From the NCBI RefSeq assembly GCF_002159845.1, contig NZ_NFJK01000009.1, forward strand, positions 78,054-142,053: DNA of 64,000 nt. The letters are read 5' to 3'. Under the pieces are notes generated by a model. That model searched no databases. It was not told the DNA's origin and saw only the letters and a program-made list of their open reading frames with translations. Positions 26,122 through 34,605 of the stretch are shown here, one piece after another; position 1 is the stretch's first letter, and every line of letters starts with the position of its first letter. This DNA is from Anaeromassilibacillus sp. An250 (GTDB taxonomy: Bacteria > Bacillota > Clostridia > Oscillospirales > Acutalibacteraceae). A program made the translations under genes and the position numbers.

Positions 26122-27027
26122 ATGAAGAAGATACGCTATATCCCATACGGTTACACTATGCGGAACGGAAGGACAGTCATCGCACAGGATGAAGCTATGG
26201 TCATCCGTGAGATATTCAGCGCCTACATCAACGGCGCTTCCCTCCAAAGCATTGCCGAACTGTTGACTGAAAGGAAGATCCCCTACAGCGAGAGGACGGA
26301 TGTGTGGGATAAAGCCCGTATCGCAAGAATCATAGGAAACGCCAAATACCTCGGAGATGGAGAATATGACCCCATCATCGAGGAGGAGCAGTATGAGGAG
26401 GCTGCTGCGGTGCGGACAGCCCGCCAGCGGAACACCTTCGAGAAAAATCTGGAGGGGATCGACCTGCTCCGGAACCGGGTCCGGTGCGCGGAATGCGGGG
26501 CGCCAATGCGGAGGAGAGTAAGCAACAGGCACCGGATTCGGGAAAGCTGGGAATGCACCAATGCGGATTGCGGACAGCGCATACGAATTTCCGATACGCA
26601 TCTGCTGGAAAAGGTGACGATCCTGATGAACCGCATCATCGCTAACAGCCACCTGCTCATACCCCGCCCCAAAAAACGAAGGGAGTTGTCGGCAGAGGCT
26701 CAGCAAATCAACAGGGAAATCGATGCCGAACTGGAGCGGGATAATCCCAGTGACGCCCTGGTCATCGCCAAAACAATTGAGATGGCGGAGCAGCTGTACG
26801 CAGAGAGCGATACACATCTGCAGATCGCCGCATCCATCGCCCGAAAACGTGTGCGCATGATGACGCCCCAGGAGGAATTCAGTCCGGCCTACTTTAGTGA
26901 CATCGTCGCCTATCTGACGCTGGGAAGCGGAGGACAGGTGATCCTACATACCAAGACCGACGTAGAGATCGGAGGGGATGAAAATGAATGTAACCAGGAT
27001 ACCGAAAAAGACCATATCGGTCATTGA
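26122..27027 (+). CDS. Recombinase-domain protein lacking the catalytic domain, second of three
   Basis: 301 aa. It starts at the point where a serine recombinase's DNA-binding domain would start (YIPYGYTMRNGRTVIAQDEA ... IREIFSAYINGASLQSIAELL), keeps the KARIARIIGNAKYLGD segment and a zinc ribbon (CAECGAPMRRR ... CTNADCG), and ends in a helical region. There is no resolvase catalytic domain and no leftover of one upstream, since the first recombinase ends 17 nt earlier. It has its own RBS (GAGAGGAA), so it is a designed-looking DNA-binding partner rather than debris. Overlaps the third gene by 44 nt. Confidence 0.88.
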   Translation: MKKIRYIPYGYTMRNGRTVIAQDEAMVIREIFSAYINGASLQSIAELLTERKIPYSERTDVWDKARIARIIGNAKYLGDGEYDPIIEEEQYEEAAAVRTARQRNTFEKNLEGIDLLRNRVRCAECGAPMRRRVSNRHRIRESWECTNADCGQRIRISDTHLLEKVTILMNRIIANSHLLIPRPKKRRELSAEAQQINREIDAELERDNPSDALVIAKTIEMAEQLYAESDTHLQIAASIARKRVRMMTPQEEFSPAYFSDIVAYLTLGSGGQVILHTKTDVEIGGDENECNQDTEKDHIGH

Positions 27028-28630
27028 GCCGAAGCGCTCGCTGATCGTCAACAAGGAGCAATATCACCAGCGCCGGGTTGCCGCCTACTGCCGGGTATCC
27101 ACTGACAGCGAGGAACAGCTTACCTCCTACACCAACCAGAAAAAAGTGTACACCGAAATGATTGCCGCCAAGCCGGAGTGGGAATTTGCCGGCCTGTACG
27201 CTGATGAGGGCATCTCAGGAACTCGAGCAGATAAACGGCCCCAGTTCCAAAAGATGATCAACGACTGCCTGGCAGGAAAAATCGACTATATCATCACCAA
27301 GTCGGTCTCCAGATTTGCCAGAAACACTGTTGACTGCCTGGACCATGTGCGTATGCTCAGGGCAAGAGGGATTGGCATCTACTTCGAGGAGCAAAATATA
27401 GACACACTGCAAATCGACAGCGAGCTCTATCTGGTCATCTACGCAGGGTTCGCACAGTCTGAATCCGAAAGCATCAGCAAGAATGTCACATGGAGCTTTC
27501 GGAAGCGATTCCAGGACGGCAAGCCCGTATTCAATTATAAGTGCCTGCTTGGATACCGAAAGGGCGAGGACGGAGAACCGGAGATCGTCCCGGAGGAGGC
27601 ATCCATCGTGGAGAGAATCTTCAATATGTACCTGTCAGGTGAAACCATCAACCGGATCTCAACCAAACTCAGAGAAGAGAATCTCCAGATACCAGGAAAA
27701 CGATTCTCCTTCTCTGCGAGCATGATTAAGGGTATTCTCCGGAATGAACGATACTGCGGGGACAGCATCCTTCAAAAGACGGTCACAATTGACTGTATTG
27801 GCAAGGTCCGTCGCAAAAACACGGGTGAGGCACCCATGTACTATGTACAGAATAGCCATGTTGGTATCATCAGCCGAGAGCTCTTTCACAAAACGCAGGA
27901 AGAACTCGCCAGGCGGATGAGTCGGGAGCCAAACTCCACCAAAGCAGCCACTACGGCCACCGGAAAATACTCCCGGTATGCGCTGTCCAATGTGATGATC
28001 TGCGCCGAATGCAGGAGCCGATACAAGCGCGTGACCTGGACATCCCGTGGGAAAAAGCGGGTGGTCTGGCGCTGCATCAATCGATTGGACTACGGAAAGC
28101 GGTACTGCAAGTCCTCCCCTACAGTAGACGAGGAAGCGCTCCATGCTGCTATCGTCCGGGCGGTCAACCGCTTCAATGAGGAAGACGAGGCCACCTATCT
28201 GGCACTTATGAGGGCGACCATTGGGGAGGCCATCGGGCTGAACGGGAACAGCGATGAAATCGACCTGCTTCGCCGAAAAAACGATGGTCTGAACCGCAAA
28301 ATGGTGTCCCTCATCAATGAGAGCGTAGAGAGCGGCGAGGGCATTGAAAGCCATGAGGCGGAATTCAAGGAGCTTTCCGATACCATCGAACTCCTGCAAG
28401 GGAGAATCAAAAAGCTGGAGGACGCCCTCCTCTCGGACCAGGGGAATGATGGCCGCATCCTCCAGCTGCAGCAAATCATCGCAGATCGTGCGTCGAGAAA
28501 GATGGAGTACGACGATACCATCGTCCACCAGATGATCGAGTGCGTAAAGGTATATCCCGACGGCAGGCTGGACATCATCTTCGGCGGCGGGTATCTCATC
28601 GAGGAAGCGCTCAATGAGGAAAACAAATAA
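26984..28630 (+). CDS. Large serine recombinase, third of three
   Basis: 548 aa from the ATG at 26984, seven bases after GGAGGGG; an ATG two codons earlier is too close to it. The catalytic pattern is complete: AAYCRVSTDS (Ser39), YADEGISGTRADKRPQF, TKSVSRFARN. A recombinase domain (FNYKCLLGYRKGEDGEPEIV ... GILRNERYCGD), zinc ribbon (CAECRSRYKR ... WRCINR) and a coiled-coil (residues 440-500) follow. It differs clearly from the first recombinase, so the two may act as a pair, with the middle protein, in integration and excision. Downstream comes hipBA. Confidence 0.94.
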   Translation: MNVTRIPKKTISVIEPKRSLIVNKEQYHQRRVAAYCRVSTDSEEQLTSYTNQKKVYTEMIAAKPEWEFAGLYADEGISGTRADKRPQFQKMINDCLAGKIDYIITKSVSRFARNTVDCLDHVRMLRARGIGIYFEEQNIDTLQIDSELYLVIYAGFAQSESESISKNVTWSFRKRFQDGKPVFNYKCLLGYRKGEDGEPEIVPEEASIVERIFNMYLSGETINRISTKLREENLQIPGKRFSFSASMIKGILRNERYCGDSILQKTVTIDCIGKVRRKNTGEAPMYYVQNSHVGIISRELFHKTQEELARRMSREPNSTKAATTATGKYSRYALSNVMICAECRSRYKRVTWTSRGKKRVVWRCINRLDYGKRYCKSSPTVDEEALHAAIVRAVNRFNEEDEATYLALMRATIGEAIGLNGNSDEIDLLRRKNDGLNRKMVSLINESVESGEGIESHEAEFKELSDTIELLQGRIKKLEDALLSDQGNDGRILQLQQIIADRASRKMEYDDTIVHQMIECVKVYPDGRLDIIFGGGYLIEEALNEENK

Positions 28631-28642
28631 CTTCAAATATAA

Positions 28643-28682
28643 TTGACATAATCGCCAAGGTAATATACTATAATGTATGTTA
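28643..28682 (+). promoter_or_regulatory. hipBA promoter and probable operator
   Basis: TTGACA (28643-28648) with an AT-rich -10 region (TATACTATAAT, 28664-28674). An inverted repeat TAATATAC-N6-GTATGTTA (28661-28682, 7 of 8 pairs) covers the -10, where a HipB-like protein could repress its own operon. Confidence 0.65.
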
Positions 28683-28696
28683 GGAGGCGATGATGT

Positions 28697-29017
28697 ATGG
28701 GCAAAAGAGCGGCGGTCATCATGCCGCAGACAAGAAAGATTCTGGAGCAGATGGGTGAGCAGATCCGCCTTGCCCGCCTGCGCCGGAAGCTGAGTCTGGA
28801 ACTGGTGGCGGAGCGGGCGGGGATCAGCCGGGCCACCCTCATCTCCATCGAGAAGGGTGCGCCCACGGTATCCATCGGCTCCTATGCCGCCGTGCTGCAC
28901 GCACTGAACAATATGGACAGCGACCTGCTGCTTATTGCCAAAGATGATGAATTCGGCAGGAAGCTGCAAGACCTGGCGCTGCCTACCAGACGGCGGGCGC
29001 CCAAGAAAGGAGAGTAG
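28697..29017 (+). CDS. hipB: HipB-like XRE antitoxin
   Basis: 106 aa with an HTH_3 domain at residues 17-75 (IRLARLRRKLSLELVAERAGISRATLISIEKG). The C-terminal tail is basic (TRRRAPKKGE). RBS GGAGG lies nine bases before the ATG. It is encoded 3 nt before a hipA-like kinase gene, the standard order, and should bind both HipA and the operator upstream. Confidence 0.88.
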   Translation: MGKRAAVIMPQTRKILEQMGEQIRLARLRRKLSLELVAERAGISRATLISIEKGAPTVSIGSYAAVLHALNNMDSDLLLIAKDDEFGRKLQDLALPTRRRAPKKGE

Positions 29018-29020
29018 CCC

Positions 29021-30280
29021 ATGGCGCAGGACGAAAAGACCATCTATGTATATGAAAATTGGCGTGGAGAGACCCCCACCCTGATGGGGCGGCTCCGCTG
29101 CAGCTTTATCCGGGGGCAGGAAACCTTCTCCTTCGAGTATGACCCCGCCTGGCTGACATCCGCCGAGAGTTCCTTCTCTCTGGACCCGGATCTGGCCCTC
29201 TACCGGGGACGGCAGTATGTGCCGCTGGACAAGCGGCTCTTCGGGCTGTTCGCCGACTCCTGCCCGGACCGCTGGGGCCGCCTGCTGATGCGGCGCAAGG
29301 AGGCAATTGACGCCAGAAAAGAAGACCGAAAGCCCCGAAACCTCACAGAAAGCGATTTCCTGCTGGGGGTCTACGATGAATCCCGCATGGGGGCACTGCG
29401 GTTCAGCCTGGAAGAGGGGGGAGACTTTCTCTCCAACGACAAGTCCTTCGCAACGCCGCCCTGGGTTCATCTTCGGACACTGGAAAACGCCTCTATCGCC
29501 TTTGAGAATGACGAAAGCGGCCTGAACGAAACATGGCTGCGGGAGCTTCTGGCCCCCGGTTCCTCTCTGGGCGGAGCAAGGCCCAAGGCCACGGTGCAGG
29601 CAGCGGACGGCGCTTTGTGGATCGCCAAGTTTCCGTCTAAGCACGATGAATCCAACAGCGGCGCATGGGAGAAGGTCGTGCATGACCTGGCGCGGCTGTG
29701 CGGATTGAATGTCCCGGAATCCAGGCTGGAGACCTTCTCCAAGACCGGCAGCACCTTCCTGGTCAAGCGATTTGACCGGGATGGCCGCCGCCGTATCCAT
29801 TTTGCCTCCGCCATGACTCTGCTGGGAAAAACCGACGGAGCCTCTGCGGCGGACGGGAGCAGTTATCTGGATCTGGCGGCGTTCATCCGCGCCAATGGGG
29901 CGGCTCCCAGGCAGGATCTGGCTGAGCTGTGGAAACGGATCGTATTCAGTATGGCGGTGTCCAACACCGACGACCACCTGCGCAACCACGGTTTCCTCCT
30001 GACTCTCACCGGCTGGCGACTGGCTCCGCTCTACGATGTAAACCCAGTCCCCACAGGCGACCGTCTCTCCCTCAATGTGAGCGAGTACGACAACACCATC
30101 GACCTGGATCTGGCGCTGGAGGTCGCTGACTACTTCGGCTTATCTCCCCAGGAGGCTCAGCAGGCGGCGGAGGAGATCTGCAAAACCGTATCCGGACACT
30201 GGGAGCAGCTGGCCGGACAGTATGGCCTCAGTCGGGGCGCTGTGGAATATATGCGCCCGGCCTTTTCCCTCCGGCCATGA
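29021..30280 (+). CDS. hipA: HipA-like Ser/Thr kinase toxin
   Basis: 419 aa, normal length. An N-terminal subdomain (residues 1-110) is followed by the kinase part: GARPKATV with the nucleotide-binding lysine region, then IAKFPSK near 205, the catalytic loop NTDDHLRNHGF near 313-323 and the metal-binding D in LYDVNP near 338. All residues for ATP-dependent phosphorylation are present; HipA of E. coli phosphorylates GltX. A shortened, diverged second copy of this gene's 3' half is found at 31355-31560. Confidence 0.9.
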   Translation: MAQDEKTIYVYENWRGETPTLMGRLRCSFIRGQETFSFEYDPAWLTSAESSFSLDPDLALYRGRQYVPLDKRLFGLFADSCPDRWGRLLMRRKEAIDARKEDRKPRNLTESDFLLGVYDESRMGALRFSLEEGGDFLSNDKSFATPPWVHLRTLENASIAFENDESGLNETWLRELLAPGSSLGGARPKATVQAADGALWIAKFPSKHDESNSGAWEKVVHDLARLCGLNVPESRLETFSKTGSTFLVKRFDRDGRRRIHFASAMTLLGKTDGASAADGSSYLDLAAFIRANGAAPRQDLAELWKRIVFSMAVSNTDDHLRNHGFLLTLTGWRLAPLYDVNPVPTGDRLSLNVSEYDNTIDLDLALEVADYFGLSPQEAQQAAEEICKTVSGHWEQLAGQYGLSRGAVEYMRPAFSLRP

Positions 30281-30314
30281 AATTAAAAATGGACCATTCC
30301 CACAGGAACCGTCT

Positions 30315-30523
30315 CCATCGAAGTTAGGTTTCTTCGGAATACGCTTTACAGTCATAGCGTGTGTTGGCATCGCATCCAAATCAAAGGCAAAGACATTGTA
30401 ATGGGGGACTGCACCAATTGTCTCCCTCACAGTGGTTACCGATACTGCAGATGGTATTATGGACATGACCATGTACGCGGCTGCGAGTTCGGCGGAAATA
30501 AAGATAGTGGCAGCATGGATTAA
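30315..30523 (+). pseudogene. Remnant of a paralogue of the 322-aa gene at 12671
   Basis: Two frames are joined: the first reads PSKLGFFGIRFTVIACVGIAS, matching the PRLGFWGTLFAAIAGINAVS segment of the 12671 protein; after a frameshift the second reads NGDCTNCLPH, GYRYCRWYYGHDH and GCEFGGNKDSGSMD, matching that protein's tail almost residue for residue. The N-terminal 240 residues are missing. It lies between hipA and the LURP-one-like gene. Confidence 0.85.
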
Positions 30524-30575
30524 TTATCCGCGAAATTTACAAGTTCTCTTACAGAACACGATAGGAGGTGCGCTT

Positions 30576-31286
30576 ATGAGTTTAAAAGGTAAACTCACAG
30601 CTTTAGCTGGTGCTAAAATCGCCGAAAAAGTCATACCGAAAGGATCGGTAGATGGGGTGGTAAACTCCGTGCTGAATAAACTCGGTCAAGCCACAGGGCA
30701 GAAAACTGCGGCCGAACATATCCAGGGAATCAAGAAAAATTTCCTGGTTATCAAATCAAAGTCCTATTCCATAGGCACGATGGTCGGCCTCTTTACTGGG
30801 AAAACGCCTGATATGAATGATTATCTTGGGCGTTATCAAATTGTTGACGGCAATGGTACGCTCAAGTATAAATCTAACGCTGAGAACACTATCACCGACC
30901 GTGAAATCTTGGATTTGTTTGATGCAAACGGAAATAAAATCGGCTATGTTAAAGAGCATCTGATTTCTACAGGTGTTCCGTTGTTTGAAAAAGAGGTGAA
31001 GAAATGCACAGTATTCTTGGGTAAAGAAAAAATCGCATTGCTAAAAAAATATGTGTCATTTGGTAATCTGGAGTTCGAGGTTCTTGAAGGTAGTGTCAAA
31101 ATCACACACCAGGAAGGCAAGAGTTTCAAAATCCAATATAAGGGTAAGCAGGTAGCTACTCTGCATGATTGTCCTTTAAATCTTAAGGATGGCTATGCCG
31201 ATAAATTCGTTATGGAGTATGATAATTCTGAAGATGAAGTCATTGCAATTCTGCTTGCAACAGCAATCGACCTTATAAATACATAA
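30576..31286 (+). CDS. LURP-one-related (tubby-like fold) protein
   Basis: 236 aa from the ATG at 30576, five bases after AGGAGGTG; upstream in-frame codons belong to the neighbouring remnant. The pattern FLVIKSKSYSIG ... YQIVDGNGTLKYKS ... LFDANGNKIGYVKEHL ... FKIQYKGKQVATLH ... AILLATAIDLI is that of LURP-one-related/YxjI proteins, which fold as a beta barrel around a central helix; the bacterial function is unknown, perhaps membrane-lipid binding. Its codon use is more AT-rich than hipA, and it sits inside a duplicated hipA context, so it was probably inserted with it. Confidence 0.7.
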   Translation: MSLKGKLTALAGAKIAEKVIPKGSVDGVVNSVLNKLGQATGQKTAAEHIQGIKKNFLVIKSKSYSIGTMVGLFTGKTPDMNDYLGRYQIVDGNGTLKYKSNAENTITDREILDLFDANGNKIGYVKEHLISTGVPLFEKEVKKCTVFLGKEKIALLKKYVSFGNLEFEVLEGSVKITHQEGKSFKIQYKGKQVATLHDCPLNLKDGYADKFVMEYDNSEDEVIAILLATAIDLINT

Positions 31287-31354
31287 ATCTTTTAAGCATG
31301 AACGATGTATCTACCAACGGCGAATGGGGTAAGGTCGCATAATCTGGGGCGGCT

Positions 31355-31560
31355 GTGGATTAGATGTCCCGGAATCCAGCCCGAAGACCTTCTCCAAGGT
31401 CGGCAGTACCTTCCAGGTCAAGCAATTTGACAGGAACGGTCGCCTCCGCATCCACTTCGCCTCCGCTATGACACTACTGAGAAAAACCGATAGAGCCTCT
31501 GCGGCGGACGGGAGCAGTTATCTGGATCTGGCGGCGTTCATCTACCCTCCGGCCATGAAA
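31355..31560 (+). pseudogene. hipA fragment with internal deletion
   Basis: Closely similar to 29700-29888 of hipA (through LDLAAFI, with the last 48 nt identical), then jumping directly to the hipA 3' end (CCCTCCGGCCATGAAAT, 31545-31561, identical to 30267-30283). Start codon, N-terminal half and the kinase catalytic loop are missing, so it cannot be functional. Confidence 0.88.
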
Positions 31561-31561
31561 T

Positions 31562-31602
31562 CACAAGCGGACGATTCCCTGGGGAGTCGTCCGCTTGTTT
31601 AT
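31562..31602. terminator. Bidirectional terminator
   Basis: ACAAGCGGACGA / TCGTCCGCTTGT is a perfect 12-bp stem with further pairing (TCCC/GGGA) toward the loop, followed by TTTATT. It lies between the hipA fragment and the convergent ParB-like gene and was probably the original hipA terminator. Confidence 0.85.
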
Positions 31603-32468
31603 TCCTCGGGGTTATCTCCGAAGGAGTCCTCGTTCTCCTCCTCATCCAGATCTGTATCAATGTCCAGCCCTTCACTGTTCCCCACATTCTTCTCGTAGAG
31701 CCTGGTCCACTTAAGCGGATATTTACACTTTCGGTTGTAGGCAATAAGCATGGCCTCGGCATACCCCATGGAGCCGGGCCGCCGCTCCTTGGCGGTTCTG
31801 GAGAGCAGCTTTACCGACATCTCGCCCACCTTTTCCTTGAAGTTTTCATCCTTCAGCGCATCTCCAAAGGTATGGACCAGGCGGGCAATGCCGTTGAGCA
31901 TATTAGCGGAGAGAGAATTCATATCGCCCTCCCAAGTGCCCACACAGAGCCGAAGTGTCCGGTCCAGAACATGATAGCCGAACTTGTCGTAGATGCTTTC
32001 CAACGTGGACACAGCGCAAACCACCCCATAGTTTCTGACTTGGCCAATGGAAAGCGAGTAGGACTCCACCAGATCCCGGATAATGAGCTGTTTCTGATTT
32101 CCGGCTTCGATATTTGCCATGAACACCTCATAGGGCTTTAAGGGTTTCACGAACTTCATCTGATTGGCGAAGATATCCGCCTCGTGCTCATAGTTGAGAT
32201 CGTCGTAGATCATGCACCAGACCGGCGTGTCCCGAGAACCGGAGGCCAGCGCGACGATCTCCACCGTGTGCTGCCCATTGAACACATAGTTGACGCCGTT
32301 TCGTCGGCTTACCTTGACCGGATTGATCTGATATAGATCAAAGTGGGCTGCCGCATTCAGTACATGCTGTTCGGATATGTTTCGCTGATACTCCTGGTTG
32401 GACACCAGATTTTTAATGGGGATCTGCTCGAAATGGACATTGGGTACAAACATGCTGAAATCAGCCAT
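31599..32468 (-). CDS. ParB-like N-terminal-domain protein (289 aa)
   Basis: 289 aa. Residues 15-95 have the ParB/sulfiredoxin-type fold pattern: IPIKNLVSNQEYQRNIS, INPVKVSRRNGVNYVFNGQHTVEIV, followed by helices; the last 20 residues are very acidic (DEEENEDSFGDNPEE). No HTH of chromosomal ParB is evident, so this is more like the mobile-element ParB family that may have nuclease or CTP-binding activity. It starts one base overlapping the end of a second ParB-like gene, and the two probably function together. Confidence 0.75.
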   Translation of the reverse strand: MADFSMFVPNVHFEQIPIKNLVSNQEYQRNISEQHVLNAAAHFDLYQINPVKVSRRNGVNYVFNGQHTVEIVALASGSRDTPVWCMIYDDLNYEHEADIFANQMKFVKPLKPYEVFMANIEAGNQKQLIIRDLVESYSLSIGQVRNYGVVCAVSTLESIYDKFGYHVLDRTLRLCVGTWEGDMNSLSANMLNGIARLVHTFGDALKDENFKEKVGEMSVKLLSRTAKERRPGSMGYAEAMLIAYNRKCKYPLKWTRLYEKNVGNSEGLDIDTDLDEEENEDSFGDNPEE

Positions 32469-33421
32469 TAGGAATCCTCCTCAATTGCCGCGAGCATCTC
32501 CTGCACCTTTTCTCCCAGCGCTGTTAAGGCTGCCTGCAAGTTCTCCTTGGCTGCGGGAGAGATGGATGCGAGATGCGCCATATTTCTGGTTCGCTCGATG
32601 GAGCTCATCCAGGAGGGAATGGTGAGGGTCAGTCCAGCCACCTCCGCATCCGGATCATAGGCGGGCATCGTCTTGATGGCAGGCTGCTCCGCCGCCTGTA
32701 TGCCGGGCTTAGAAGACGCCTCGGTGGAGAGGCTGCGCCGTGAATCGCTGTATCGGGCAAAGGCATAGGGATTGTTCCCGATTTTCTTACTGAGTTCCTT
32801 CAGCTCCGCAGGGGCCATCTCCGCCAGTGCCACAATGTTTTCGAAGGATATCTTGTATGTCCCCGACAGGATGTGGGGAATCAATTCCGGCGCGGTTTTT
32901 GCAATCGCATCCAGCGCCACGCTGTATTTTGCATATTTTTGGACCGTTGCTCCAGACACATGATGCTCCTTTCCCAGACGGGCGGCGGTTCGTCGACTGC
33001 TCTCTTCCTCTACCGGACGGCCTCTTCCAACTGTGGCGAGGGGATTTGGGCAGTACTGATTATAGCCGTTCTCATTCCGGTGCGCTTTCTTTTCCGCCTC
33101 ATACTGCCTGCCGATCAGATACTTCTTCGTCTCCTCTGAAATGTTGCGGCGACCGAGTTGATTGGAGCAGATCCAGGCGATTGCCGCATCCCGGTTTGGA
33201 AAAACCTGTTCTTTTACGCCATAAGGGATTTTCAATTTATTGCAGATCTCGTATCGGTTATGTCCGTCTACAATGGTACCGTCCCAAACAACGATGGCCT
33301 CCCGGCAGCCCTCCATCACCAGATTCAGCTCCAGCTGCCGGTATTCCTCCCGCCGGAGAGGTCGAATCAGGTTTTTGAATTCCGGATCGATCCTGAGTTC
33401 CCTAAACCCCTTCTCTTCCAT
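32468..33421 (-). CDS. ParB-like protein (317 aa)
   Basis: 317 aa. The N-terminal domain has the ParB-type sequence LRREEYRQLELNLVMEG ... IVVWDGTIVDGHNRYEICNKL, with the GHNR box that binds CTP in ParB proteins. The GRRNISEETKKYLIGRQYEAEKKAHR segment and a KYSVALDAIAK helix look like a DNA-binding middle. RBS GGAGG precedes the ATG. Encoded immediately after the recombinase accessory genes on the same strand, overlapping the 135-aa gene by 20 nt. Confidence 0.8.
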   Translation of the reverse strand: MEEKGFRELRIDPEFKNLIRPLRREEYRQLELNLVMEGCREAIVVWDGTIVDGHNRYEICNKLKIPYGVKEQVFPNRDAAIAWICSNQLGRRNISEETKKYLIGRQYEAEKKAHRNENGYNQYCPNPLATVGRGRPVEEESSRRTAARLGKEHHVSGATVQKYAKYSVALDAIAKTAPELIPHILSGTYKISFENIVALAEMAPAELKELSKKIGNNPYAFARYSDSRRSLSTEASSKPGIQAAEQPAIKTMPAYDPDAEVAGLTLTIPSWMSSIERTRNMAHLASISPAAKENLQAALTALGEKVQEMLAAIEEDS

Positions 33422-33809
33422 ATTGCCTCCTGCGCTCCTGCGGTTTCACGGTTTGGAGGGAAAAATAGGCGACCCGGTTCACCGAATCGATCTCTCCTGT
33501 CAAATGATAATTGAACCGCAGATCGAAGCCACCGACAATCTCCGACAGATTGCTCAGCAAGGTAGAACTATAAAACTCTACGGATTGGTTGGTGTGAAAG
33601 CTGACACTGGACAATCGAACCTTATTTGCCGTTCCCCCAATCATAGGCTTGTCCGAGCCAAGAACGGCGATATAAAGTTCTTCCGGATTCACTAAAAACT
33701 GCACATAGGCAGGACTGCCCAGGCGGCGTATGGTTTTCTTGTGGATGCGGATTCGATTGCGAAATGGATCAAGGGTCAGCGAGGCTTGCGGTTGATTTTC
33801 TCGACTCAT
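33402..33809 (-). CDS. 135-aa protein made mostly of a shared recombinase-tail domain
   Basis: 135 aa from the ATG at 33809, preceded by GGAGGC. Residues 20-105 align by eye with the C-terminal module of the neighbouring recombinase and of the 261-aa protein: AYVQFLVNPEELYIAV near 33-48 and GGFDLRFNYHLTGEIDSVN near 95-113. No catalytic motif. The gene follows the 261-aa gene by 10 nt. Function unknown; probably a DNA- or partner-binding subunit of the recombinase. Confidence 0.72.
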   Translation of the reverse strand: MSRENQPQASLTLDPFRNRIRIHKKTIRRLGSPAYVQFLVNPEELYIAVLGSDKPMIGGTANKVRLSSVSFHTNQSVEFYSSTLLSNLSEIVGGFDLRFNYHLTGEIDSVNRVAYFSLQTVKPQERRRQYGREGV

Positions 33810-33819
33810 ATTCTGCCTC

Positions 33820-34605
33820 CTATGATGGATTCTGTTCTTCGCTTCCGTCCGGTATGGGAGCCTCCGCAATAGGCGTTTCTGGCGTAGAGGCACGATCCCG
33901 AAGCCCATACACCGCATATCCTTCAAAAATATCAACCTGCATGGATTTCTGATGTTCCCGGAACGGCAGGCCAAATTGTGTTTTCCAACCTTCCGGGAAC
34001 ACCGGCGTCCGGGAGGCTCTGGGCTTCTCGCCATCCTTCAGAACCCGCTGGTATACTTCGGTGGCAGTCAGGTCAAATGCGATAAGCCATTCATCCTTGG
34101 CGTGGATCACCCGTCCGAGGAGCTTGTATCGATAGTCCAGATTCCATCCCATCAGAGAAAACACCTTGGCAAAGAAGATCTTGCAGGTGATTTGCTTCGG
34201 CTTTCGTCTGCCAGAGCCATTGGTACACCAGGCGCAGGCATCCCGGTCTTCTGCCTGACAGGGGCGGATCGCCAATATTTTGCTTTCCTGATTGACCAGC
34301 ACCTGCACATAATCTACCTTCGGGAATCGATTCAGGCAGGCAGCATTTACATAGAATTTATAGTTGTTAAAGGTCACGGATGGCTCATTGATATGGGCAA
34401 AGAATTCCCGGCGTACCACCTGGTAGCCCTCGTAATTGAATTCCCGCTCCGTCTCCAGAACATCATCGCCTTCATGACCTGCCTGATGAACGTCCACTTC
34501 CATCTCCGGCATGACAGGAGCAATCCCGGCCGTCTGCTCCCCTTCCAGAGAACGGAGCATCCCGGCAATCACACCACCGGGTTTTTCGCCTCTCTCCTCG
34601 CTCAA
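33820..34605 (-). CDS. 261-aa recombinase-associated protein with the shared domain
   Basis: 261 aa, TTG start eight bases after AAAGGAGG and directly behind the recombinase stop codon. An acidic N-terminal 50 residues is followed by a module (residues 60-190) with YKFYVNAACLNRFPKVDYVQVLVNQ, and GWNLDYRYKLLGRVIHA, which parallels the recombinase tail in order and spacing. It contains a CAWC pair absent from the others. Function unknown; an accessory recombination factor is the likely role from position. Confidence 0.72.
   Translation of the reverse strand: MSEERGEKPGGVIAGMLRSLEGEQTAGIAPVMPEMEVDVHQAGHEGDDVLETEREFNYEGYQVVRREFFAHINEPSVTFNNYKFYVNAACLNRFPKVDYVQVLVNQESKILAIRPCQAEDRDACAWCTNGSGRRKPKQITCKIFFAKVFSLMGWNLDYRYKLLGRVIHAKDEWLIAFDLTATEVYQRVLKDGEKPRASRTPVFPEGWKTQFGLPFREHQKSMQVDIFEGYAVYGLRDRASTPETPIAEAPIPDGSEEQNPS

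Noticed and set aside
27659..29989. Long open frame of 776 codons on the minus strand
   Set aside because: It is antisense to the third recombinase and hipBA, both with clear family motifs; its translation has no recognisable domain.
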